Part shown: positions 55,261-64,000 of the stretch, piece after piece
How positions within the stretch are numbered: position 1 is the stretch's first letter
Layout of the letters: each line of letters starts with the position of its first letter
From: Ophiura sarsii
Taxonomy: Eukaryota; Echinodermata; Ophiuroidea; Amphilepidida; Ophiuridae
Direction: 5' to 3'
DNA: 64,000 nt
Assembly (NCBI GenBank): GCA_035610835.1
Contig: CM069448.1
Span: 26,437,905 to 26,501,904, forward strand
Notes under the pieces: generated by a model
Told to the model about the DNA's origin: nothing
The model's database searches: none
Seen by the model: only the letters and a program-made list of their open reading frames with translations
Position numbers and translations under genes: made by a program

Positions 55261-56597
55261 ACAAGACATCCTGTGTACAAGTACTGATGACAGTGTAATA
55301 GTGTCGTGTCATGTTCAAACACCCTGTCGTTAGTATTTGAACATAACATTAGCTATCAAACTCGAAGGGTTCACACAGATAAGTAATGAGACTCAATCTT
55401 TCATATTGATTCTACTGCATCTTTATTTGGTATCTTGTCGACCAACTACTCACTACATCAATCTGGGATTTCCTCAATTTTGTTAGAGAGGCAGGAGAGG
55501 AGTATTGTTCGGCTGACTGGCGAAACCCAACTGCCTCATATTACTTCTCTAATTTGACTGCCACGTATCTTACTCTAGTAGTAGGGAGGGCATATTGGGT
55601 AACATGATATGTGTCACTGCTTTTGAGTACAGTAGGACATGTAGGATGTGTATTCATATCGTATCAGTGGCACTCAATTACTGCCCTCTATATTGTACTG
55701 CCTTACAGTAGTACGGCAGTACTGCAAAACCACTAGGTATAACTCATACGTTTAATTGACTTGTATGTAAGAATTAAACGATAGTCGCCAAAAAGTAATA
55801 TTTTGCATCACCATACAAATTGAACTAAGATCAATGAAAATGTGTCTACATTTAATATTACGAAATAGTTTGAATTGGTGCATTTTTTGACATATTTGAA
55901 TATTACTTTGGCGACTATCGTATAAGTCTTACGTGCACGACACTTATACGAATCAGAAATACGTTATAGTTTTGCAGTGTGGCCTAAGCAACGTCATCAC
56001 AATTGATGATACAACCAGGATAAGATGAAGCTAATAGCCGAAATATGGCACCCCTAATACTTCTTTATTTTAGAAGTTTCGAATACAGTTTTAGTGTTAC
56101 CAATTGCCTTATTTTATCTTTAACATGTTTAATGTAATGTTATTCAGTTATTGCATTTGGCACTGTCAGAAATTTAATTTCAAATTGAAACATTAGCATA
56201 CGAAGAATATTTTGAATGGACGCACGTCACATGAGGTTGACCTCGTATAAAGTACGTGAGGTCATCCTCACCCCAAAACCCGGTGCAACGGACATCCGTG
56301 GTGCGCAATACGTAAGCTCGACCTCACGGCTCTGATTGGTTAGCGGAATTTTGTGAGTTTTTAACCATGCGCAGTAAGTTGATCGAAGTGCGCCTGCGTA
56401 TGTCGGACTGTGGCCAGGAGAATATGTGCCGTTTGTCCATTATATGAAGGGCGCAGTACATTTCTTATTAATGCAGCATGCTACTATTATATTACGAGCT
56501 ATTAAATAAAGCATTTTGGCGAACATAAAAGGTTTGTAATAATATGAATGTTTGCGTTTATACATATTTCAAAACCATTTGAATCGACATAGCATTG
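55261..56597. other. B4-to-A8 spacer with foldback element
   Basis: Parallel to 36941-38263, including the foldback element at 55779-55920 (CGATAGTCGCC... / ...GGCGACTATCG) and the ATTGG / CATGCGCAGTAAG block near 56335-56380. No gene. Confidence 0.65.
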
Positions 56598-56611
56598 GTT
56601 GCCATAGAAAC
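56598..56611 (+). promoter_or_regulatory. RFX X-box-like motif upstream of A8
   Basis: Exact GTTGCCATAGAAAC, 317 bp before the A8 ATG; TATA-like AACATAAAAGGTT lies about 65 bp upstream. Confidence 0.65.
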
Positions 56612-56927
56612 CGCGTTTTCATAAGGAAAAGTAATCCTTTCAGGATGCTATAATTAGACCATATATCAGAATGGGAGCGCACTAATAATACAGAAATATG
56701 CTACAATACATTATAACAGTCTGATACGGGTAAGCATGCTAAAGCTATTAGGAGCCGGTAACGAATTTAAGGCTGTTAACGGTAGCAAATGATTTAAAGT
56801 GACAGTAGAAAATGGATATTATTGAAAATCTACGTAGACTCACAAATAGTTTACAACGGAAATAAATTATTAGACCATAATTTGGATCACCTATGATACA
56901 AGAGAGTAAAAGTGTAACAATCTCAAC

Positions 56928-58169
56928 ATGGCTATCGCAACGAAGTATTTGCCCAACATCGTTATAGATGTAATCATTGCTGTATTCGGTATTCCTGGAA
57001 ATGCACTAATTTTGTTCGTTTACGCAGCTAAGAAATCGCGCACAAGTACAGATGTGCTAATCATTTGGTTGGCTCTGTCGGATTTCTTATATTGTTCAAT
57101 CACACCGCCCGTTTTCTTCTTTGGTTGGACGATTTGTCCAGAGTTATCACTTGCGTATTGCAGATTTCGAACATTTATCGGATATTTATCAGCTTTGATA
57201 TCAATATTTCTTACAGAAGCTATCGCCGTGGATCGTTATTATGCGGTGTGCCTACCTTTGAAGAAAATCATCAACCCTCGCCGGGCCAATTTGATGGCAC
57301 TCGTATGCTTCATTTTAGCGGGTGTCATAGCATGTTTTTGCGGAATCTTCATCGCAAGCGTCACGGATTATACTTCAATTCAATATCAAAATTTAACAAC
57401 TTCTATCCGTGAGTGTAATTCTTGTGAATTTGACAGCGAAAGAGAAAAAATCGCCCAAACCGTTAATTTAAGTATAATTGCAACACTGTTCATAACTATG
57501 GGTGGTTTGTACTCTCTGATATACAGAGCGATTCGGCGACAAGCAAAGGTACGGGTAGCAATGGGATTGAACGCTGTACCTAGTTCTACGTCGCAAACGG
57601 CCGCGTCCGTACATAATTTCGCTATCAGCAGACTACCTGTTAATATGACAAGCGTCTTAGCAAATACATCCACACCCGTGGAGAGTTATCCTGAATCGTC
57701 GACTGAGCTGCCGCAAAAAATCGTAGACAATCCCAAGCGTAATGTTTCATTCTATATGCGTTCAGATGTTATCGGAGTTAACGGCGACAACGAAGCTAGA
57801 CCTTCGCGTTCTTACATGGTTGAAAAAACAAAAGACAGCTGTGAATCGCGAGGAAATCGCACCTTTTCTAACAAAAAGAGACCAACTCTTGATCAAAATA
57901 GGAGTCAACGCCGAATTACGTACATGTTATTTGTGATTACCTTCCTAATATTTGTAACATGGACTCCATTTTTTGTATATTCGGTTGTTTCTATATTCAA
58001 TCCTTTTCCCTTGGTGAGGCTAGACAACGATGTACAAGCCCTGGTGCACGTATTGCGTTCTATGTATTCCATAAATTATGCATCTAATGTGTTCATCTAT
58101 TTTGCAACTAATAAGAGATTTAGAGATCAATGTACGGAATTATTCCATCGACTTCGCCGCCGATTTTAA
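56928..58169 (+). CDS. Rhodopsin-class sensory-type GPCR, family A copy A8
   Basis: Intact, intronless, 413 residues, the same length as A4. GIPGNALILF 21-30, LALSDFLYC 48-56, VDRYYAV 101-107, a CNSC pair in ECL2 (CTSC in A4), GGLYSLIYRAIRRQAKVRVAM at the TM5/ICL3 border, TWTPFFVYSV in TM6, SINYASNVFIYFATNKRF in TM7, and the tail RLRRRF. It is very close to A5 and A6 and shows what those two would encode without their lesions. It ends TAA rather than the TGA of the other copies. Partner of B5. Ligand unknown. Confidence 0.93.
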   Translation: MAIATKYLPNIVIDVIIAVFGIPGNALILFVYAAKKSRTSTDVLIIWLALSDFLYCSITPPVFFFGWTICPELSLAYCRFRTFIGYLSALISIFLTEAIAVDRYYAVCLPLKKIINPRRANLMALVCFILAGVIACFCGIFIASVTDYTSIQYQNLTTSIRECNSCEFDSEREKIAQTVNLSIIATLFITMGGLYSLIYRAIRRQAKVRVAMGLNAVPSSTSQTAASVHNFAISRLPVNMTSVLANTSTPVESYPESSTELPQKIVDNPKRNVSFYMRSDVIGVNGDNEARPSRSYMVEKTKDSCESRGNRTFSNKKRPTLDQNRSQRRITYMLFVITFLIFVTWTPFFVYSVVSIFNPFPLVRLDNDVQALVHVLRSMYSINYASNVFIYFATNKRFRDQCTELFHRLRRRF

Positions 58170-60587
58170 TACTCCTTATTCGTGCAACGACTTTAAAAAT
58201 CATTCTGTGATAGTTTTCATAAGGAAGCGCCGTATATGGCCGAAAAGCTGACAAATATGCAACCTACACCCAACATGCAAATGAAGCGAATGCTCAACGT
58301 ATACATAGCGTATTGATCACTACGTTGTCACCCGATCAAGATGTCGAACATGCTCAAAATAATTCCTAGACCCCAACGCACCTCTGCGAACCGCTAACGA
58401 ATGTAACGTATGCCAAATATGTCACGATTAAATGACTACTTACACGAACATACACCCACATTTCCAAAACGTCGGACACACGTTAGCTCTAATTCGAAAC
58501 AGTGTGACAGGGCCTTTAGTTTGAGTAATGGTTCATGTAGCACAGATTCTACGACTTTCTTGTGCGGGTGCTATTAAACCGCGGGACTAAAGCACCCTCA
58601 ACACCAGCTCATCAACATCACATTAACTCTGTTTGAACTTACATGTATGTTAAACTTGAGGCCTGTTCAGACGGCCACTAAGCTCGAGAAAGTTATTGTT
58701 CTTACGCTAACCTATAGTGCCTGTCCAGACGACAAACTTAACCTCGAGTATAGCGATATACTACTGCGGTAGCTTCGAGGTTAACTCAAGGTCATGCGAC
58801 TCTTCATTTTGCGGTAAGACTGGGTCACAGGTCATAAATCTCACTCGCGGTTAACATTACGGATGGATTCACACGGCGCACATACTCTAGGTTAGCTCTC
58901 GGTTAGTGCTTCGGGGCTAGTTAACCGTAAGATCTTTTAGGGTTAACAACCTAACATTCCAGCTTTATACTCGGGTTAGTTAACCATGACCGATTCACAC
59001 GGCCGTTAACCAAGAGTTTAACCTCTAGAGGTTAGTGTCCCTCGTCGAAAGTAAAAGCAAGTTAATTTATTTTTTACTGTGTAAGAATAAGGTCAGCACA
59101 TGCTGATGTTTTGTTTTCGCAAAAGATAAAAATCAAGATAGTCGTGTGCCATTATTCACACATCAAATTCACATGTACAAGCGTTAACAGGTGATGTGCG
59201 GTGAATTTTCCCTAAGAATAAAGATAACAAAATACGTAAGATAAAACGATGAGTAAATGAACAAAATATCTACGTCACTTGATTAATTGTAGGTAAAATG
59301 TAACATCGTTTTAATGTAAGCTCTAGCAACAAATGACATCAGAGGCAACCGCCTCACCAGTAACATTTCATATAATACGCCACAATCGTCACGGTTTTAG
59401 TTCGTTATTCCTGTTGCTATTCATTGATAACGACGATATTTGTAACGTTAACTGTTTAGTATCTAATATTTAGAATTGATATACTGTGCTGTAGGTCGAT
59501 ATATACATGACGGATCAATATATTTGTTTCGTGAAAACAGCATTCGTGTACAATATTACGACCATATCCCCCAGATTCAACTTACTAATGTCAAAATTAT
59601 TTTTGGTAAGATACAATATATGACCATTTATCACATTTGTATGTTTCGCATGTTTGTGACACATAATATTAATGCTCAATCTTAATCAATCTTAAATGAA
59701 ATTCCCATGGAATTAGGTCTGTTCGAATCAACTCAATCACCAAATATTGGATGTTTATATAGAATCAAAGACTTCCTGTCACTCGAAGGGAAATGAAAAC
59801 TCTTGAAATATAGATGGTGACATTGTATGCAATTACACACAATTCAAAAACATTGACAACTTTGCATCAGGTTGTCTAGAATTAGTGAAAAACATTATTG
59901 TCCATGGTTTGAGACGTTCGGCAAGGTTGCCGCGTCAACTTTTTGCAACTTTTTGCAATGTTATGGTTTTTGCAAACCATTTGGCAATGTTTTTCGCAGT
60001 GATATATTGCCTAATTGACATTTTAGATTTTAAGATTGATAACCAATGCATTTAAAGCTTCAATTTAGTACAAGAAGAGCGTGATACACTCGCGTTTTGT
60101 TATTCATTGGCCCTTACAAACCAATTCCTACAAACCAATTCCAATCAGAAGACGGAGGTAGCGTATGTTGGCGTCTGTGTATTGATTTTTAAAAACACTT
60201 TGATTTTTTTCTTCTTAATTTCAATTATGATTCAACTCAGTTCTTCTTTGCGTGTTAAACATGCATATTGTGTTTTTCTATGAATAACTATTGAAATAAA
60301 CCTTATGATCTTGTTCCTACACTCCAATTGAATTATATTATTGAATTATATATATAATGAATTAATTATCAATGGAAAGTAACAAAATTGGCAGGGTTTG
60401 CAACAAATCACGTATACCCTACGTATACGACAGCAGCAAAACAAAAACATATTGATGAGTCTTTCGAGAAACGTGACAGTATAATCACAACATTCATAAT
60501 TCAATGAAGTGAAGCGGAACACAATTAGTCATTGCGAAATTGCGATCGACCCAGTAGATGACATTATGTTCCTGAAGTAGCATCACC
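58170..60587. other. A8-to-B5 spacer
   Basis: Parallel to 31807-33990 and the A5-to-B3 spacer. It holds the decayed GCGTATTG/GACAGGGCC element, the GGTTAAC-rich block (58640-59060) and the B upstream region. It lacks the mariner-type insertion seen before B2 and so gives its empty site near 60345. The open frame at 59476-59685 is spacer. Confidence 0.65.
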
Positions 60588-61422
60588 ATGTTGGAAATCG
60601 TGGAGAGAAACTGGATATTGGTGTTGTTTTATATCCTCATCTCCGTTATTGGTATACCGGGTAATGCTCTTATCATTCGTGTTTATGCCTCTAAGAAGAT
60701 ACGCAACAGCACTGATATATTAATAACAAGCCTAGCCATTTCTGATCTGACTTTCTGCAGCTTGCAACCAGGTGTAATATATCGTTTACTTGTCTATTGC
60801 CCCCACCTCGATAGCGTCTACTGCCCGGGTGAGATGATTTGCAGTACGATGGCACTTTTAAATTCCGTTTTTATAACAGGTTTTATCGCCGTGGATAGAT
60901 ACTATGCAGTGTGCAAGCCGCTAAGGAGAACAATAACACCTAAACGCGCCAAGATGATAGCAGTAGCGTGTCTAGTTATATCAGGCCTAATGGCAATGAT
61001 AACAGGACATACATCAGATGTACTGGAATACAATATCGATGGTGTTCCTGCAGATAATTCAACTTCATATGCCTGTAGTACATGCAGTGAGTCAAATAAT
61101 GAATTGCCATCGGTTGTAGCAAATAGCATTATCTGCACCATTATCTTGGCACTGTTTCTCATCATGGGTGTCCTGTACATACTGGTCTATAAAGCTATTC
61201 AAAAGCAAGGCAGGGTGCGTGCGGCAATGGATGTAGTTGCAATCTCTCAGACCTGTTCCGTTGACACATGCAGACAAGCAGATCAAGATAATACAACATC
61301 ACAATTGAATAATGCGAGTATTACGCATGCCGGGAGAGTAAACGAAACACCAAGTAAAAGTACTTTTAAGAACATGTCTTCTGGTATGGAGGTTAAAATT
61401 GCAAACATATATAGAACCGTAA
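60588..61422 (+). pseudogene. Family B receptor B5, interrupted by a LINE
   Basis: About 278 codons of a normal B receptor are present: TM1 (GIPGNALIIRVY), LAISDLTF, VDRYYAVCKPLRR, CSTCSES in ECL2, TM5, and the third loop up to MEVKIANIYRT. At about 61422 the sequence leaves the B4 alignment (ATAGAACCGTAA is shared) and enters the 5' end of an RTE-like LINE. The frame runs on through LINE sequence to a stop at 61665-61667. The product would end without TM6 and TM7 and carry about 80 unrelated residues. The rest of the gene should lie beyond the LINE, outside the window. Otherwise the coding part has no lesions, so the insertion is recent. Confidence 0.92.
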
Positions 61423-62018
61423 TTATTATAAAGGTAGGCATTATCCCAGTGCCGAGGAGCCGAAAATTACCTTTTTTCAGCACCCATGGGTGTTGGAGCA
61501 TCCATGAGTGTTGGATTTTTCCCAAGTGGGTATTTTTTTCCCATTTGGGTGCTCCTACTCTACTCTTACTCTTTCTCTTATTTCACCTTTCACCCTTTCT
61601 ACTACCTTCTCTAGCTTATGTACTTCCTTTCGCATCCCAGTTGGCTAGGATAGGTGAGCCAAGTTAACTGGCTAGTTAGTTCGCCTTTCTGGTTTGTCTA
61701 GGATAGAGGTTCTATTCCTATGTGTAGGTTATAGGCGCCTAATCCCTGGAAAGATCGAGACTTAACTGATATCTTTCTGAGGTACAGGATACAGATCCTC
61801 AGTTTGATGGTGACGGCGCAACACCACACGGTGTTAGTGTGGGTGCCAACTGGTGATGTTACTATCCCTCTCTCTTTTCTTCTTCCTCTCCCAATCATAG
61901 AGTAAGAATAGGTATTGCATTTAAGGTGTGGGTACCCTTCACGAGGAAGGATCTGGGCGCCCACCTCGTTGTATGTATTTCCATCAGTACACGCCCATGG
62001 AAACCTTATAGATAACCT

Positions 62019-63254
62019 ATGATGACGAAACTTAGTAATGGGGCAGCCACCAGCCTAGCATACCAAGGTGGTACCTCCGGACCCAGAGGGGAAAGTAATG
62101 GGCAACAAAACCAATCCCGACCCTTGTCCTGTGATGACGCACCGAATGGAGCCGAAGGAAGGACTATGGGAAAGGATCTTAAGTTAAGAAAAGTCATACG
62201 ATTTGGTACATGGAATGTGAGAACGCTATCACAGCCTGGCACTCTGGAGCTTCTGACCAGACAGATGGACAGATGCAAAGTGAACATCCTAAGTATTGCT
62301 GAAGTACGCTGGTCAGGAAAATGCCACTTCTCCACAGATGACCACACCATATACTACTCAGGAAATGAGAAAGGAGGGAGCAAAGGTGTAGCTTTCATCA
62401 CCAGTAAAATCATCTCAAAGTATGTCTTGGGCTACAACCCAGTCAGTGACAGGATCATCTCCATCAGATTCCAAGTTAGGCCTATTAACCTCTCAGTCAT
62501 TCAAATATATGCACCAACCTCTGCAGCCTCTGATGAAGATCTGGAATGTTTTTACAGCCAACTGCAGGAAACCCTTGATGGCATTCCGAAGAGAGATATC
62601 ATCATGATAACAGGTGATTTCAACGCAAAAGTTGGAGAAGGCATTCAAAACGAAGACGAAACCATGGCTATGGGCCCGCATGGCTTGGGAAGCAGGAACG
62701 GTAGTACACTCGTGGATTTCTGTGTAGCAAACAGACTTACTATCACAAACACAATCTTCCAACAACACCCGAGGCGGAAGTACACTTGGATATCACCAAA
62801 CGGCATCACAATAAACCAGATTGACTACATCCTCATTAGCAGTAGGTGGAAGTCTTCTATCAAGATAGCAAAAACCCTGCCAGGGGCAGATATAGGTAGT
62901 GACCATCAACTTCTGATTGCTGATTTTCGAATCAAGTTGAAGATGACCAAAGGTGCTCCCAAACCCTGCAGATTTGATTTGCAGCATCTTGATGACAAAT
63001 ACAGAGTGGAGACCAGAAATCTGTTTCAAGAACTGATGGTTAGAGATGAGGAAACAACTCCTGATGAACTCTGGCTGGACATCAAAAACTCTATTCTCAG
63101 CGCAGCCAAAAAACATGTTCCTAAGAAACATAAGAGAAAGACCACATCATGGCTGTCACATGAAACCATCAACTTAGCAGATGAAAGACGCCAATTGAAG
63201 GAAGCTGGTCTGCAAGGCAGTAACCTATACAGAAGACTTTCAAGTGAGGTTTAA
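62019..63254 (+). CDS. LINE polyprotein, apurinic-type endonuclease domain (ends at an in-frame TAA)
   Basis: The 411-residue open frame contains all core motifs of an APE-type LINE endonuclease in order. These are FGTWNVRTLS (catalytic Asn), SIAEVRWSG (Glu), VIQIYAPTS (Tyr), MITGDFNAKVG (Asp/Asn), KYTWISPNG, QIDYILI and GSDHQLL (Asp-His). It is the nicking module used for target-primed reverse transcription. Family assignment: RTE/BovB-like ('craniofacial development protein 2-like' in databases). A TAA at 63252-63254 ends the frame after LYRRLSSEV, but the same frame is open again directly afterwards. The start ATG is the first of a tandem ATGATG. Confidence 0.88.
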   Translation: MMTKLSNGAATSLAYQGGTSGPRGESNGQQNQSRPLSCDDAPNGAEGRTMGKDLKLRKVIRFGTWNVRTLSQPGTLELLTRQMDRCKVNILSIAEVRWSGKCHFSTDDHTIYYSGNEKGGSKGVAFITSKIISKYVLGYNPVSDRIISIRFQVRPINLSVIQIYAPTSAASDEDLECFYSQLQETLDGIPKRDIIMITGDFNAKVGEGIQNEDETMAMGPHGLGSRNGSTLVDFCVANRLTITNTIFQQHPRRKYTWISPNGITINQIDYILISSRWKSSIKIAKTLPGADIGSDHQLLIADFRIKLKMTKGAPKPCRFDLQHLDDKYRVETRNLFQELMVRDEETTPDELWLDIKNSILSAAKKHVPKKHKRKTTSWLSHETINLADERRQLKEAGLQGSNLYRRLSSEV

Positions 63255-64000
63255 TTTAACTCTAGGAGAGATAAAAATAAGCATATCCGACAGCAATGCC
63301 AAGAACTTGAGGATCACAGTTTTCACAAAAACAGCAGAGAGCTCTTTAGATGTATAAAAAACATCACCTCAAAAACGACAACTAGATTGGCTATCATCAA
63401 GGATGAGCAAGGAAAGGTCTTGACTGAGAGTGACGAAATCAAGGATCGTTGGAAAAACTACTGTGAAAATCTGTATGCGTCCCAAGAAGAGACAAATGGC
63501 TCACAGGAGTCTCCCCCGCCTCCACTAGGTGAAGATGAGCCTGATATTCTTCTGTCTGAGGTCCAGGAAGCCATCAAGAAGTTAAAAAGTCAAAAGGCAC
63601 CTGGTCTAGATGATATTCCAAGTGAGCTCCTGAAGCAAGCTGATGATTCTGTAGCAGTTATTATGCAAAAGCTGTGCAATACTGTGTGGAAGTCAAGAGT
63701 ATGGCCAGAGGATTGGAAGAGGTCAGTTTTCCTAACACTTCCAAAGAAAGGGGATGCTAGCGAGTGTAAAAACCATCGTACTATCGCTCTGATACCACAT
63801 GCAAGCAAAATCCTGCTGCACATCATCAACGAACGTCTCAGACCTCATCTTGAACGTGAACTTCCTGCTGAGCAAGCCGGTTTCCGGAAAGGCCGCGGCA
63901 CAAGAGATCAGATAGCCAATGTACGTCACATAATGGAAAAATGTTTTGAATTCCAAAGGGAGCTCTTCATGTGCTTCATAGACTACGCTAAGGCCTTTGA
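63255..64000 (+). CDS. LINE polyprotein, linker and reverse transcriptase N-terminal part (partial)
   Basis: In the same frame as the endonuclease, directly after the TAA at 63252-63254, the sequence is open to the last base. It reads KVLTESDEIKDRWKNYC, LSEVQEAIKKLKSQKAPGLD, VWPEDWKRSVFLTLPKKGD, NHRTIALIPHASKIL, EQAGFRKGRGTRDQI and FIDYAKAF. The last is RT motif A up to the first catalytic Asp region. The YADD box would lie beyond the window. Only one stop separates the two parts, so the element is one mutation from a continuous frame, assuming the rest is intact. Confidence 0.88.

Larger units (their letters stand above)
61423..64000 (+). mobile_element. RTE-like LINE, 5' part, inserted in B5 (continues past the window)
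   Basis: A non-LTR retrotransposon with a ~600-bp leader (61423-62018), an endonuclease domain (62019 on) and the start of the reverse transcriptase to the end of the window. The leader carries two short ATGGGTGTTGG/ATGAGTGTTGG repeats near 61486. The 5' end is not truncated at the endonuclease, which is unusual for LINE copies and fits a young insertion. The same family left the truncated fragment at 6130-7740. The 3' end and target duplication are outside the window. Confidence 0.9.

Noticed and set aside
33573..59939. GTTGCCGCGTTAAC before B2 (33573), B3 (41510) and, as GTTGCCGCGTCAAC, B5 (59926), as an RFX site for family B
   Set aside because: It fits the consensus less well, is not kept before B4, and lies in recently duplicated spacer, so its conservation carries little weight.

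Overview
The window reads as nuclear DNA of a marine invertebrate, most likely a deuterostome (echinoderm or hemichordate). The reasons are an AT-rich sequence with large transposon-filled gaps, a somatomedin-B/Methuselah-like receptor with a multi-kilobase intron, tRNA-derived SINEs, RTE-type LINEs, many short inverted-repeat DNA elements, and a tandem array of intronless rhodopsin-class GPCRs. The array resembles the lineage-specific sensory ('surreal') GPCR clusters known from sea urchins. The exact taxon cannot be fixed from the sequence alone.

Layout. 0-1.8 kb: a decayed mariner relic. 1.85-8.3 kb: a family-B/Methuselah-like 7TM receptor in at least two visible coding exons (1848-4185 and 8035-8298). 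Both splice junctions are phase 0, and the 3.85-kb intron holds a truncated RTE-like LINE. 8.3-15.4 kb: no gene, but several foldback and inverted-repeat elements. 15.4-61.4 kb: a receptor array of two families, here called A (N-terminus MAIATKYLP) and B (N-terminus MLEIVERNW). Family A is represented by intact copies at 15415, 30423 and 56928 and by broken copies at 18065, 23163, 38594, 47256 and 50565. Family B has intact copies at 35370 and 53625 and broken copies at 21803, 42157 and 60588. From 28.3 kb the pattern A-B repeats four times on the + strand. The flanking DNA is duplicated along with the genes, including a third, decayed B relic after each of three B genes. One unrelated peptide-receptor-like GPCR (23672-24799) sits inside the array. 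61.4-64 kb: the 5' part of an RTE-like LINE that has inserted into the last B gene.

Function and regulation. The A and B products have GN in TM1, LAxSD/LAISD in TM2, DRY in TM3, TWTP or TWSP in TM6 and an NxxxNxxIY-type TM7, and long variable third intracellular loops. They are best read as chemosensory-type receptors with unknown ligands. Seven A copies have a 14-bp RFX X-box-like motif (GTTGCCATAGAAAC or a one-base variant) at a similar position. It lies about 260-320 bp before the ATG, once one insertion is subtracted. RFX factors drive genes of ciliated sensory cells, so the motif suggests where these receptors are used. Because the paralogues are so similar, several transposon insertions can be dated and bounded against 'empty sites' in neighbouring copies.
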